DNA from: Collimonas fungivorans
Lineage (GTDB): Bacteria > Pseudomonadota > Gammaproteobacteria > Burkholderiales > Burkholderiaceae_D
Assembly (NCBI RefSeq): GCF_001584145.1
Contig: NZ_CP013232.1
Location: 1,736,001-1,800,000, forward strand
Length of the DNA: 64,000 nucleotides
Direction: 5' to 3'
Part shown: positions 22,149 to 29,420 of the stretch, one piece after another
Position numbering within the stretch: position 1 is the first letter of the stretch
Layout of the letters: every line of letters starts with the position of its first letter
Notes under the pieces: model-generated
What the model was told of the DNA's origin: nothing
The model's input: the letters and a program-made list of their open reading frames with translations, nothing else
The model's database searches: none
Translations under genes and position numbers: made by a program

Positions 22149-23144
22149 ATGTTGTTGATTCAATTCAAGCAGGCCGACGGCCAGCGCCGGATCGGCGTAC
22201 TGGAAGACGACGGCCGCAAAATCCATGTGGTGGAAGGCTTTGCCTCGACTTACGCTCTGGCGCAAGCGGCGATTGCCGGCAGCCGTTCATTGCAAGAACT
22301 TGCCGCTGCCGCGCTCGGCGGCACCGTGCTGGATTACGCTGAGGTAGCGCAAGCCGGGCGCCTGCTGCCGCCGCTGGATCACGGCGACAGCGCCCATTGC
22401 TACGTCACCGGCACCGGCCTGACCCACCTGGGCAGCGCCGACGGCCGCGACGCCATGCACAAGAAAATCAGCGATGTCGACAGCCTGACCGACAGCATGA
22501 AGATGTTCCGCATGGGCCTGGAAGGCGGCAAGCCGCAGCCGGGAACAGCGGGCGTGCAGCCGGAATGGTTCTACAAAGGCGACGGCAGCATCGTCTGCGC
22601 CGGCGAACAGGCGCTGACGATGCCGCATTTTGCGCTGGATGGCGGCGAAGAGCCTGAGATCGCCGCGTTGTATGTGATTGGACCGGACGGCACGCCATGC
22701 CGGCTTGGTTTTGCGATCGGCAACGAATTTTCCGACCATGTCACCGAGCGCCAGAATTACCTCTACCTGGCGCACTCCAAGCTGCGCGTCTGCGCGGTCG
22801 GCCCGGCCTTGCTGCTGGGAGATTTGCCGCCGCACGTGGAAGGCATGTCGCGCATCCGCGACATCAGCGGCCGGGTCCGCTGGGAAAAACCTTTTGTCAG
22901 CGGCGAAGAGAACATGTCGCACACCGTGGCCAACCTGGAGCACCACCATTTCAAATATCCGCTGTTCCGGCGTCCGGGCGATGTGCATATCCATTTCTTC
23001 GGCACCGCCACCCTGAGCTGTTCGGATGGCATCCAGGTGGCGCCGGGAGAAACATTCGAGATCGACGTCGCTGCCTTCGGGCCGCCGCTGCGCAACCGGC
23101 TTGCGGTCGAGACCTTGCCAGCGCCGCGCATCCGTCAGTTGTAA
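22149..23144 (+). CDS. araD1: AraD1/GguC family protein, probable 2-keto-3-deoxy-L-arabonate dehydratase (FAH fold)
   Basis: Member of the GguC/AraD1 group of the fumarylacetoacetate-hydrolase superfamily. Its predicted job is conversion of L-2-keto-3-deoxyarabonate to alpha-ketoglutarate semialdehyde. Recognisable stretches are [32 protein letters not shown], the acidic metal-binding segment [29 protein letters not shown] and [14 protein letters not shown]. 331 residues is normal. In Agrobacterium gguC lies directly downstream of gguAB; here the dehydratase gene is inserted between them. GGGAG lies before the ATG. No DHDPS-type AraD is present in the window, so this protein would fill that step. 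Confidence 0.88.
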   Translation: MLLIQFKQADGQRRIGVLEDDGRKIHVVEGFASTYALAQAAIAGSRSLQELAAAALGGTVLDYAEVAQAGRLLPPLDHGDSAHCYVTGTGLTHLGSADGRDAMHKKISDVDSLTDSMKMFRMGLEGGKPQPGTAGVQPEWFYKGDGSIVCAGEQALTMPHFALDGGEEPEIAALYVIGPDGTPCRLGFAIGNEFSDHVTERQNYLYLAHSKLRVCAVGPALLLGDLPPHVEGMSRIRDISGRVRWEKPFVSGEENMSHTVANLEHHHFKYPLFRRPGDVHIHFFGTATLSCSDGIQVAPGETFEIDVAAFGPPLRNRLAVETLPAPRIRQL

Positions 23145-23199
23145 ACTGTTCGCTGCATGCCGCAATCCGGCACTGCAGCCTTTCAATTTTAGGAAAAGC

Positions 23200-24789
23200 A
23201 TGGACCTCAGTATGAATATTACGGGCGAATCCCTGATCGGCGCCTCCCGTATCAAAGGCGGCGGCGCTGCCTTTTTTGCTTTTAATCCCGCTACCGCAAG
23301 CGATATCGAACCGGCATTCCATACCGCCGGCAAAGTCGAAATCGACTGCGCCTGCGATCTTGCGCGCATTGCTTTCGATCCTTACCGCGCGACCGATCCG
23401 GAAACGCGCGCCCGTTTCCTGGAAAGCATCGCTGCCAATATCCTGGCGCTCGGCGACCAACTGATAGAACGTGCGATGAGCGAAAGCGGCTTGCCGCGCG
23501 CCCGGCTGGAAGGCGAACGCGGCCGCACCATGGGGCAGCTCAAACTGTTTGCCGAAGTGCTGCGCGAAGGTTCCTGGCAGGATGCGCGCATCGACCCGGC
23601 GCTGCCGGAGCGCCAGCCCTTGCCGCGTGTCGACCTGCGCTTGCGCATGATTGCGCTGGGGCCGGTGGCGGTGTTCGGCGCCAGCAATTTTCCGCTGGCG
23701 TTTTCAGTCGCCGGCGGCGATACCGCGGCGGCGCTGGCGGCGGGTTGCCCGGTGGTAGTCAAAGCCCATCCGGCCCATCCAGGTACCTCGGAACTGGTTG
23801 GCCGGGCGATCCAGCAAGCGGTGGCGGCAGCGGGTTTGCCGGAAGGCGTGTTTTCCCTGCTGACAGGCGTCGGCAACGAACTCGGCATCGCGCTGGTCCG
23901 GCAGCCGGCGATCCAGGCGGTAGGTTTTACCGGCTCGCGCCAGGGCGGGCTGGCCTTGATGGCGGCGGCTGCCGCACGGCCGCAACCGATTCCGGTGTAT
24001 GCCGAAATGAGCAGCATCAATCCAGTGTTTCTACTGCCGCAGGCACTGGCCGGCAAGGCTGAAGCGCTGGCTGCGGCGTTTGTCGATTCGCTGGTGCTGG
24101 GCGTCGGCCAGTTCTGCACCAATCCCGGCCTGGTGCTGGCGCTGCAAGGACCGGATCTTGAGCGTTTCAGCGCCGCGGCTGCGGCGCAGCTGGCGCAGCG
24201 CAATGCCGCCACTATGCTGACGGCCGGCATCCATCACGCCTATCAAAACGGCGTCAGTCGCCTTGCCGCCAATTCCCGGGTGCGCCAGCTGAGCCAAGGC
24301 GTCGCCGGCGATGCCGCCGGCAGCGGCGTGCCGGCATTGTTCAGCACCAGCGCCCAGGATTTCCTGGCCGATCCGCATTTGTCGGAAGAGATATTCGGAC
24401 CCGCGTCATTGCTGGTCGCCTGCCGCGACCTGGGCGAGATGTTTGCCGTAGCAGAGCACCTGGAAGGGCAGTTGACCGCGACGCTGCAGATGACAGACGG
24501 CGACCATGAAACCGTACGCGGATTGCTGCCTATCCTGGAGCGCAAGGTTGGACGGATCCTGGCCAATGGTTTTCCGACCGGGGTCGAGGTATCGTATTCG
24601 ATGGTCCATGGCGGGCCGTTCCCGGCGACATCGGACAGCCGCGCCACCTCGGTCGGCACGGCAGCCATCCAGCGTTTCCTGCGCCCGGTTTCCTACCAGA
24701 ACCTGCCGCAAGACTTGTTGCCCGCAGCCGTCCAGGACAGCAATCCGCTGGCGATCTGGCAGCGCATCAACGGTCAATTGAAAAAATAA
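23200..24789 (+). CDS. alpha-ketoglutarate semialdehyde (2,5-dioxovalerate) dehydrogenase
   Basis: NAD(P)+-dependent aldehyde dehydrogenase, predicted to oxidise alpha-ketoglutarate semialdehyde to 2-oxoglutarate, the last step of the pathway. Active-site elements: Asn163 ([10 protein letters not shown]), Lys188 ([12 protein letters not shown]), GFTGS (242-246), Glu269 ([10 protein letters not shown]) and nucleophile Cys306 (GQFCTNPG). The [10 protein letters not shown] and CTNPG forms mark the sugar-acid-linked KGSADH type. The start at 23200 has AGGAA upstream; longer in-frame readings run back into the preceding gene and are not credible. 529 residues is normal. Confidence 0.92.
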   Translation: MDLSMNITGESLIGASRIKGGGAAFFAFNPATASDIEPAFHTAGKVEIDCACDLARIAFDPYRATDPETRARFLESIAANILALGDQLIERAMSESGLPRARLEGERGRTMGQLKLFAEVLREGSWQDARIDPALPERQPLPRVDLRLRMIALGPVAVFGASNFPLAFSVAGGDTAAALAAGCPVVVKAHPAHPGTSELVGRAIQQAVAAAGLPEGVFSLLTGVGNELGIALVRQPAIQAVGFTGSRQGGLALMAAAAARPQPIPVYAEMSSINPVFLLPQALAGKAEALAAAFVDSLVLGVGQFCTNPGLVLALQGPDLERFSAAAAAQLAQRNAATMLTAGIHHAYQNGVSRLAANSRVRQLSQGVAGDAAGSGVPALFSTSAQDFLADPHLSEEIFGPASLLVACRDLGEMFAVAEHLEGQLTATLQMTDGDHETVRGLLPILERKVGRILANGFPTGVEVSYSMVHGGPFPATSDSRATSVGTAAIQRFLRPVSYQNLPQDLLPAAVQDSNPLAIWQRINGQLKK

Positions 24790-24832
24790 GCTGAACTCAT
24801 CGGCATAACACCGGAATAACACAGGAGTTGAC

Positions 24833-25615
24833 ATGTCCGCAGTAAAAGATACGCAGCTGGCGCATTTCCCCAGCCTGAAAGGCAAGAATGTATTCATCAC
24901 CGGCGGCGGCAGCGGCATCGGCGCGGCGATTGTCGGCGCGTTTGCCGAGCAGGGCGCGCGCGTGGCTTTCGTCGATATCGAGACCGCAGCCAGCGAAGCG
25001 TTATGCGAGCAGCTGGCAACGGCAGGCTTGCCCAAGCCGTTGTTCCGTCATTGCGATATCCGCGACATCGCGGCATTGCAGTCGACCATCGAAGGATTGG
25101 CGCAAGAGCTGGGCGATTTCGATGTGCTGGTCAACAATGCGGCCAACGATCAGCGCCATCAGTGGGAAGAAGTGACCGTCGATTACTGGAACGACCGCAT
25201 CGCCATCAACCAGCGGCCGATGTTCTTTACCTGCCAGGCGGTGGCGCCCGGCATGCGCAAGAAGGGCGGCGGTTCGATCATCAACCTCAGCTCGATCAGC
25301 TGGCATCTGTCGAACGGCGGCTACCCGGTGTACACCACGGCCAAGGCGGCGGTAGTCGGCCTGACCCGCGGCCTGGCGCGCGACCTCGGGCCGCACAATA
25401 TCCGCGTCAATACCGTGTCGCCGGGCTGGGTCATGACTGAAAGGCAGATCGCTCTGTGGCTGGATGCCGCCGGCGAGGAAGACATCAAGCGCAACCAGTG
25501 CCTGCCTGGGAAACTGCAGCCTTGGCACCTGGCGCGCATGGTGCTGTTCCTGGCTGCGGACGACAGTGCGATGTGCACTGCCCAGGAATTCATCGTCGAT
25601 GCCGGCTGGGCCTGA
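24833..25615 (+). CDS. SDR family sugar dehydrogenase (probable L-arabinose 1-dehydrogenase)
   Basis: Short-chain dehydrogenase/reductase, predicted to oxidise the sugar at C1 to the lactone. It has the nucleotide motif GGGSGIG (24-30), Asp48 at the end of strand 2 (favouring NAD+), NNAA (101-104), Ser153/154 and the catalytic YxxxK (Tyr167, Lys171). The C-terminal TAQEFIVDAGWA is typical. 260 residues. Its place at the end of the ChvE-Ggu/arabonate operon implies an aldopentose or galactose-type substrate; the exact sugar cannot be read from sequence. A strong AGGAG precedes the ATG. It converges on the LysR gene, with 15 bp between stops. Confidence 0.87.
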   Translation: MSAVKDTQLAHFPSLKGKNVFITGGGSGIGAAIVGAFAEQGARVAFVDIETAASEALCEQLATAGLPKPLFRHCDIRDIAALQSTIEGLAQELGDFDVLVNNAANDQRHQWEEVTVDYWNDRIAINQRPMFFTCQAVAPGMRKKGGGSIINLSSISWHLSNGGYPVYTTAKAAVVGLTRGLARDLGPHNIRVNTVSPGWVMTERQIALWLDAAGEEDIKRNQCLPGKLQPWHLARMVLFLAADDSAMCTAQEFIVDAGWA

Positions 25616-25630
25616 AGAAAAGGCCGCGCT

Positions 25631-26572
25631 TCAGTAAATCTGCGTCGCCACCTCACGGATCGTCTGCTGCAAAATCTTGGCGCCCGGCGACAGGATCTGC
25701 AGGCGGCGCGTGATGATGCCGAAACCATCCATCTTGCACGGCAGCTCGATCGGCAGTATCGCCAGCACGTTGACCTGGGCGTAAAAGCGCGCCACTTCGG
25801 CCGGCATCACATGCAGGAAATCGGTTTGCTGCAACAGGCTGCTGATCACCAGTATCGCGGTGGTGTCGACCACATTCGCCGGCGGCGCCAGGCCATCCTT
25901 GTGGAACATCATGTCGACCCGGTGGCGCAGGATGCTGCCCTTGGGCGGCAGGATCCAGCCGGCGTCGGCGATATCCTTCAATTGCAGGTTCGAGACATGG
26001 CGCAGCGGATGGTCGACCCGCGCCACTGCGCACACCGGCTCGTCCGACAGCTCTTCGTATTCGAGGTTGCGGTTGTCTTCCTGGTCCAGGATGCGCGCCA
26101 CCAGGAAATCGAGCGAGCCGCGCTGCAGCCGCTCCAGCAAGATATTGCTGCTCTCGACCTCGACCCCGATGCGCAGCATCGGCGCCTGCTGCTTGAGCCG
26201 CGCAATCGCCGGCGGCAGCAGCACCATGCCCGGCGACAGGATCGCACCGACATTGACTTGCCCCGACAGGCCGGATTTCAGCGCGGTGATGTCGTCATGC
26301 GCGTGCGACAGGCTGGTCAGCGCCATGCGTGAATGGCGGATCATCGCCTCGCCGTAGATGGTCGGCCGCATGCCGCGCGGCAGCCGCTCGAACAGCTGTA
26401 CATCGAGCATGTCTTCCAGGTCCTTGAGCTGCTTGGAGGCGGCCGGCTGCGTCATGTTGAGCGCTTCCGCCGCGCGGTGGATATTGCGTTCCTCGTCCAG
26501 CGCGATCAGCAAGAGCAGCTGGCGGGTTTTAAGGCGCGCGCGCAGAAACCAGTTGGTGTCGTTGGTAGGCAT
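25631..26572 (-). CDS. LysR family regulator, GbpR-like
   Basis: Transcription factor with an N-terminal winged helix (LKTRQLLLLIALDEERN, RAAEALNMTQPAASKQLKDL, LFERLPRGMRPT) and an effector domain (about 100-310). It resembles GbpR-type regulators, which control ChvE sugar-binding genes in Agrobacterium and Azospirillum in response to sugars. 313 residues from ATG 26572 is normal. A longer in-frame reading back to 26728 would encode an unrelated N-terminus and cover the palindromic regulatory site, so it was rejected. It is divergent from the porin-lactonase pair and convergent with the arabinose operon, and is the likely sensor for the whole locus. Confidence 0.88.
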   Translation of the reverse strand: MPTNDTNWFLRARLKTRQLLLLIALDEERNIHRAAEALNMTQPAASKQLKDLEDMLDVQLFERLPRGMRPTIYGEAMIRHSRMALTSLSHAHDDITALKSGLSGQVNVGAILSPGMVLLPPAIARLKQQAPMLRIGVEVESSNILLERLQRGSLDFLVARILDQEDNRNLEYEELSDEPVCAVARVDHPLRHVSNLQLKDIADAGWILPPKGSILRHRVDMMFHKDGLAPPANVVDTTAILVISSLLQQTDFLHVMPAEVARFYAQVNVLAILPIELPCKMDGFGIITRRLQILSPGAKILQQTIREVATQIY

Positions 26573-26658
26573 TGTCGTCTCGCTGGTTGGTTTTTTTATA
26601 TGCCGCTCGCTCAATCCTTTGATCTTTCCAGTTTGGCGAAGCTCCCAAAATGATACCA

Positions 26659-26711
26659 AATACAGTATTGATGTAGTGGAAAAATTCATTGGATCGATAT
26701 CAATCGAATCC
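26659..26711 (+). promoter_or_regulatory. operator-like element B between the LysR gene and the porin
   Basis: Positions 26678-26711 repeat the chvE upstream element: AAAAATTCATT, five bases, GATATCAAT. Just before it, AATACAGTATT (26659-26669) is a perfect 11-bp palindrome with LysR-box character. The pair lies 87 bp before the LysR start and 97 bp before the porin start, suitable for autoregulation and porin control. Confidence 0.62.
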
Positions 26712-26808
26712 TTACTATGAGCCCACATTCACGCAGGTTTGCCGCCTCCAGGTACAGGGGGCAGGCCGGCAGTGGATGAATTCATAATAATTTCAAGGAG
26801 ACGACAAC

Positions 26809-27882
26809 ATGATTCTTTCCAAAACCCTTGCTGCGGCTAGCCTGTTAGGCCTGGTCGCCGCAGCCTCTAGCCAGGCGCAAGCGCAGACCAATGTCACCAT
26901 CTACGGACGCGTCGATGCCGGCATCGATTTCCAGAGCGGCGTCGCGCTGAAGGACGCCAACGGCAACCAGACCGGCGCCACCGGCAGCAAGTTCGGCACT
27001 TCCGGCAACCAGTGGGGCACCAGCATGTTCGGCTTCAAGGGCACGGAAGACCTGGGCGGCGGGCTCGGCGCCTTCTTCCTGCTGGAGTCCGGCTTCAACG
27101 CGCCTACCGGGCAGACCAACGGCAGCGCATTGTTCAACCGCCGTTCCTACGTCGGCCTGAACGGCAGCGCGGGCTCCATCAAGTTCGGCAAGAACCTGTT
27201 CATCGTCAACGATGTCTGGTACCTGGATCCGACCGGCCAGCAATTCATCGGCACCGCCAACCTGGTCAAGGGCCGCAACTGGCCGGGCGCCAACAATGTG
27301 ATCGAATACCAGACTCCGACCTGGAGCGGCTTCAATGCCACCGTGCAGACCAGCCTGGGCGAACAGGCCGGCTCGACCCGCAACGGCCGCAGCGACGGCG
27401 TCTCGCTGGTGTATACCAACGCCGGGCTGGAACTGCGCGCCATCTATGACGTGATCCGCGACGTCAACGGCAAATACAGCGATATCTACGCCGCGTCCAA
27501 GGACCTGATCGTGGGCGGCACCTACACCATCGATGCCTTGAAACTGTTCGCCGCTTATGAAAACGTGTCGGCGCCGGACAGCGTTGCCGGCAGCCCCGAC
27601 AAGATCCAGCATTACTGGATCGGCGCCAACTACGTGCTGACGCCGGCGCTGACCTTGATCGGCGGCGCTTTCCACGCCAAGCTGAACAACGACGGCGGCA
27701 GCGGCAACCTGTTCATGCTGGGCGCCAATTACAACCTGTCCAAGCGCACCTTGCTGTACGCCAGCGTCGGTACCGTGCGCAACAAGGGCAATGCCGATTT
27801 TTCGGTCGAAATGAGCGGCGACAATCCACTGGCCGGACATAGCCAGAATGGCGGCTACCTGGGCGTCAGCCATTCTTTCTAG
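26809..27882 (+). CDS. outer-membrane porin, sugar-locus associated
   Basis: Burkholderiales OmpC-type porin. The signal peptide (about residues 1-25, ending SSQAQA) is followed by QTNVTIYGRVDAGIDF. It has the strand motifs MFGFKGTEDLGGGLGAFF and NRRSYVGLNGSAGSIKFGK and ends YLGVSHSF with the terminal Phe. 357 residues. An AGGAG ribosome site is present. Its position between the LysR regulator and the lactonase suggests it admits the sugar or sugar acid handled by this locus, unlike the stand-alone porin at 12504. A hairpin separates it from the lactonase gene, suggesting differential expression within one transcript. Confidence 0.94.
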   Translation: MILSKTLAAASLLGLVAAASSQAQAQTNVTIYGRVDAGIDFQSGVALKDANGNQTGATGSKFGTSGNQWGTSMFGFKGTEDLGGGLGAFFLLESGFNAPTGQTNGSALFNRRSYVGLNGSAGSIKFGKNLFIVNDVWYLDPTGQQFIGTANLVKGRNWPGANNVIEYQTPTWSGFNATVQTSLGEQAGSTRNGRSDGVSLVYTNAGLELRAIYDVIRDVNGKYSDIYAASKDLIVGGTYTIDALKLFAAYENVSAPDSVAGSPDKIQHYWIGANYVLTPALTLIGGAFHAKLNNDGGSGNLFMLGANYNLSKRTLLYASVGTVRNKGNADFSVEMSGDNPLAGHSQNGGYLGVSHSF

Positions 27883-27923
27883 AGCCCGGCTTTGAGGTAA
27901 GCTGTGGGTTCTGCGCAACATCA

Positions 27924-27948
27924 CAACGAGGTCGTCAAGACCTCGTTG
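27924..27948 (+). other. intercistronic stem-loop between porin and lactonase genes
   Basis: Perfect 10-bp arms CAACGAGGTC and GACCTCGTTG around a GTCAA loop. No T-run follows. Like the chvE-gguA hairpin it follows a gene whose product is needed in large amounts, and may stabilise the porin message. Confidence 0.8.
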
Positions 27949-27970
27949 GCATTTCAAGAAGGATGGAGAC

Positions 27971-28882
27971 ATGAGCACCGAGATAGCCACCGCCAGCCTG
28001 CTGTTTGACGGCAAGCACCTGCTGGGAGAAGGAGTGTTGTGGTGTGATCGCACGCAACGCCTGTTCTGGACCGATATCCTCGGCGCCAGCCTGTGGTGCC
28101 ACGATCCGGCCGCAGGCACGACCCGCAATTGGCCGATGCCGGAACGGCTGGCGACGTTTGCCCTGACCGCAGACGACGACCGCCTGCTGCTGGGGCTGGC
28201 CTCGCAACTGGCCTGGTTCAGTTTTTCCAGTAATGCCGTGACGCCGATTTGCGCGGTCGAGGCCGACTTGCCGCACACCCGGCTGAACGATGGCCGCTGC
28301 GATCGCTTCGGACGTTTCGTGTTCGGCACCAAGAACGATGCCCCCGGCCTGGCGCGCTGCTGCAGTTTCTACCGGCTCAATACCGACCTGACGCTGGAGC
28401 GCCTGGCGCTGCCGATGGTGGCAATCAGCAACAGTATCTGCTTCAGCCCGGATGGCCGCACCATGTATTACTGCGACTCTCCCAGCAAGACGATACGCTG
28501 CTGCGACTATGACACCAGTACCGGCGCCACCAGCAACGATCGCCTGTTTGCCGACTTGCAGGAGCAGCCGGGCGAACCTGATGGTTCAACCGTGGATAGC
28601 GAGGGTTACCTGTGGAACGCGCAGTGGGGCGGCCATCGCGTGCTGCGTTTTGCGCCGGACGGCAGCATCGACCGCATGGTGCGGATGCCGGTGGCGCAGC
28701 CCAGCTGCGTGGCATTGGGTGGCGCGGCCCTGGATACCTTGTATGTGACGAGTGCGCGCGAATCGCTGTCGGCCGCCGCCTTGCTGGCTGAACCGGCCGC
28801 CGGCGGTCTGTTCCAGCTGCATTTGCCTGGCGTGCGTGGTTTGCCGGAGGGGCGTTTCGGCGGCCGGCTTACAGATAGCTGA
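27971..28882 (+). CDS. SMP-30/gluconolactonase family protein (probable L-arabinonolactonase)
   Basis: Six-bladed beta-propeller lactonase, predicted to hydrolyse the sugar lactone to the aldonic acid (second pathway step). Metal-binding residues typical of the family are visible: Glu20 in LLGEGVLW, Asn in TRLNDGRCDRFGRFVFGT, Asn in VAISNSICFSPDG and Asp in GEPDGSTVDSEGYLWNAQWGG. 303 residues is normal. It follows the porin by 88 bp. With the SDR dehydrogenase, dehydratase, AraD1 and KGSADH it completes the route to 2-oxoglutarate. Its end overlaps the convergent pilin-like gene by 14 bp. Confidence 0.9.
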   Translation: MSTEIATASLLFDGKHLLGEGVLWCDRTQRLFWTDILGASLWCHDPAAGTTRNWPMPERLATFALTADDDRLLLGLASQLAWFSFSSNAVTPICAVEADLPHTRLNDGRCDRFGRFVFGTKNDAPGLARCCSFYRLNTDLTLERLALPMVAISNSICFSPDGRTMYYCDSPSKTIRCCDYDTSTGATSNDRLFADLQEQPGEPDGSTVDSEGYLWNAQWGGHRVLRFAPDGSIDRMVRMPVAQPSCVALGGAALDTLYVTSARESLSAAALLAEPAAGGLFQLHLPGVRGLPEGRFGGRLTDS

Positions 28883-29258
28883 TGGTCATCACCACCGGAC
28901 TAAGGGTGGCGCCGGCAGCTGCGGGAGCGACGCGCAGGCCGAGCCGGCTGTTGCCCTGCAAGGCCAGGCGGTAGGCTGTTGCTTCTTCGGTTCCCAACGC
29001 TTTGCCGTCGCGCGTCAAGGTAACAATGGAGGCTGCCGAATTGACGGAAGGACCGACGCGCTGGAATGAAACGGCGACAGCGCTGCGTTTGTCGCAGTGA
29101 ATGTTAATTTGTCCGGCATCGAAGCTGCTGGTGCTGCAAGGCGGCTCGACGATGTTGCCGGTGAAATGAATGATGCCGCCGTTGGCGCTGGCCATGGCGC
29201 CTGAAGCCAGGGACAGCAGGGCGGATGCAGCCGCGAGTTTTAACAGGGCGATGTTCAT
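28869..29258 (-). CDS. secreted type-1-pilin-like protein (orphan)
   Basis: A 129-residue protein with a clear signal peptide (about 1-23, ending AMA). The mature start resembles type-1 fimbrial subunits: GGIIHFTGNIVEPPCS, a second Cys (NIHCD) for the usual intramolecular disulfide, and a C-terminus with the penultimate-aromatic pattern (TISYL). No chaperone, usher or other pilin gene lies nearby, so it is an orphan with unknown role. A strong ribosome site (AAGGAGT) lies just before the ATG. Its 5' region contains a 14-bp perfect inverted repeat. The 3' end overlaps the lactonase gene. Confidence 0.75.
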   Translation of the reverse strand: MNIALLKLAAASALLSLASGAMASANGGIIHFTGNIVEPPCSTSSFDAGQINIHCDKRSAVAVSFQRVGPSVNSAASIVTLTRDGKALGTEEATAYRLALQGNSRLGLRVAPAAAGATLSPVVMTISYL

Positions 29259-29289
29259 TGTTACTCCTTAGATAGTCAAACCCGCAAAT

Positions 29290-29325
29290 AAGTTTCCATG
29301 TAGAAATGGTACTACATGGAAACTT
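29290..29325 (-). promoter_or_regulatory. 14-bp perfect inverted repeat upstream of the pilin-like gene
   Basis: Arms AAGTTTCCATGTAG (29290-29303) and CTACATGGAAACTT (29312-29325) are exact complements around an 8-base centre. It lies 32-67 bp before the pilin-like ATG, so it is either an operator or a 5'-UTR hairpin. No T-run follows on either strand, which argues against a terminator. Confidence 0.7.
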
Positions 29326-29394
29326 TAGTTGCCAGCGTTTAACTTGTCTTAATCAGGAGAAACGATAAGTTTTGTCTTGAACATTCCTTGTTCT

Positions 29395-29416
29395 AAAAAT
29401 CCCGCTTCCGGGATTT
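29395..29416 (-). terminator. intrinsic terminator after the FUSC gene
   Basis: Read on the minus strand: stem AAATCCCG / CGGGATTT with a GAAG loop, followed by TTTTT. It begins 5 bp after the stop of the FUSC gene. Confidence 0.85.
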
Positions 29417-29420
29417 ACCG

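Noticed and set aside
23026..23199. N-terminal extension of the KGSADH gene into the preceding AraD1 gene
   Set aside because: The extension is out-of-frame coding sequence of AraD1; a ribosome site and family start are at 23200.
26573..26728. 52-codon N-terminal extension of the GbpR-like LysR gene
   Set aside because: It would translate the palindromic regulatory region; the normal LysR N-terminus begins at 26572.
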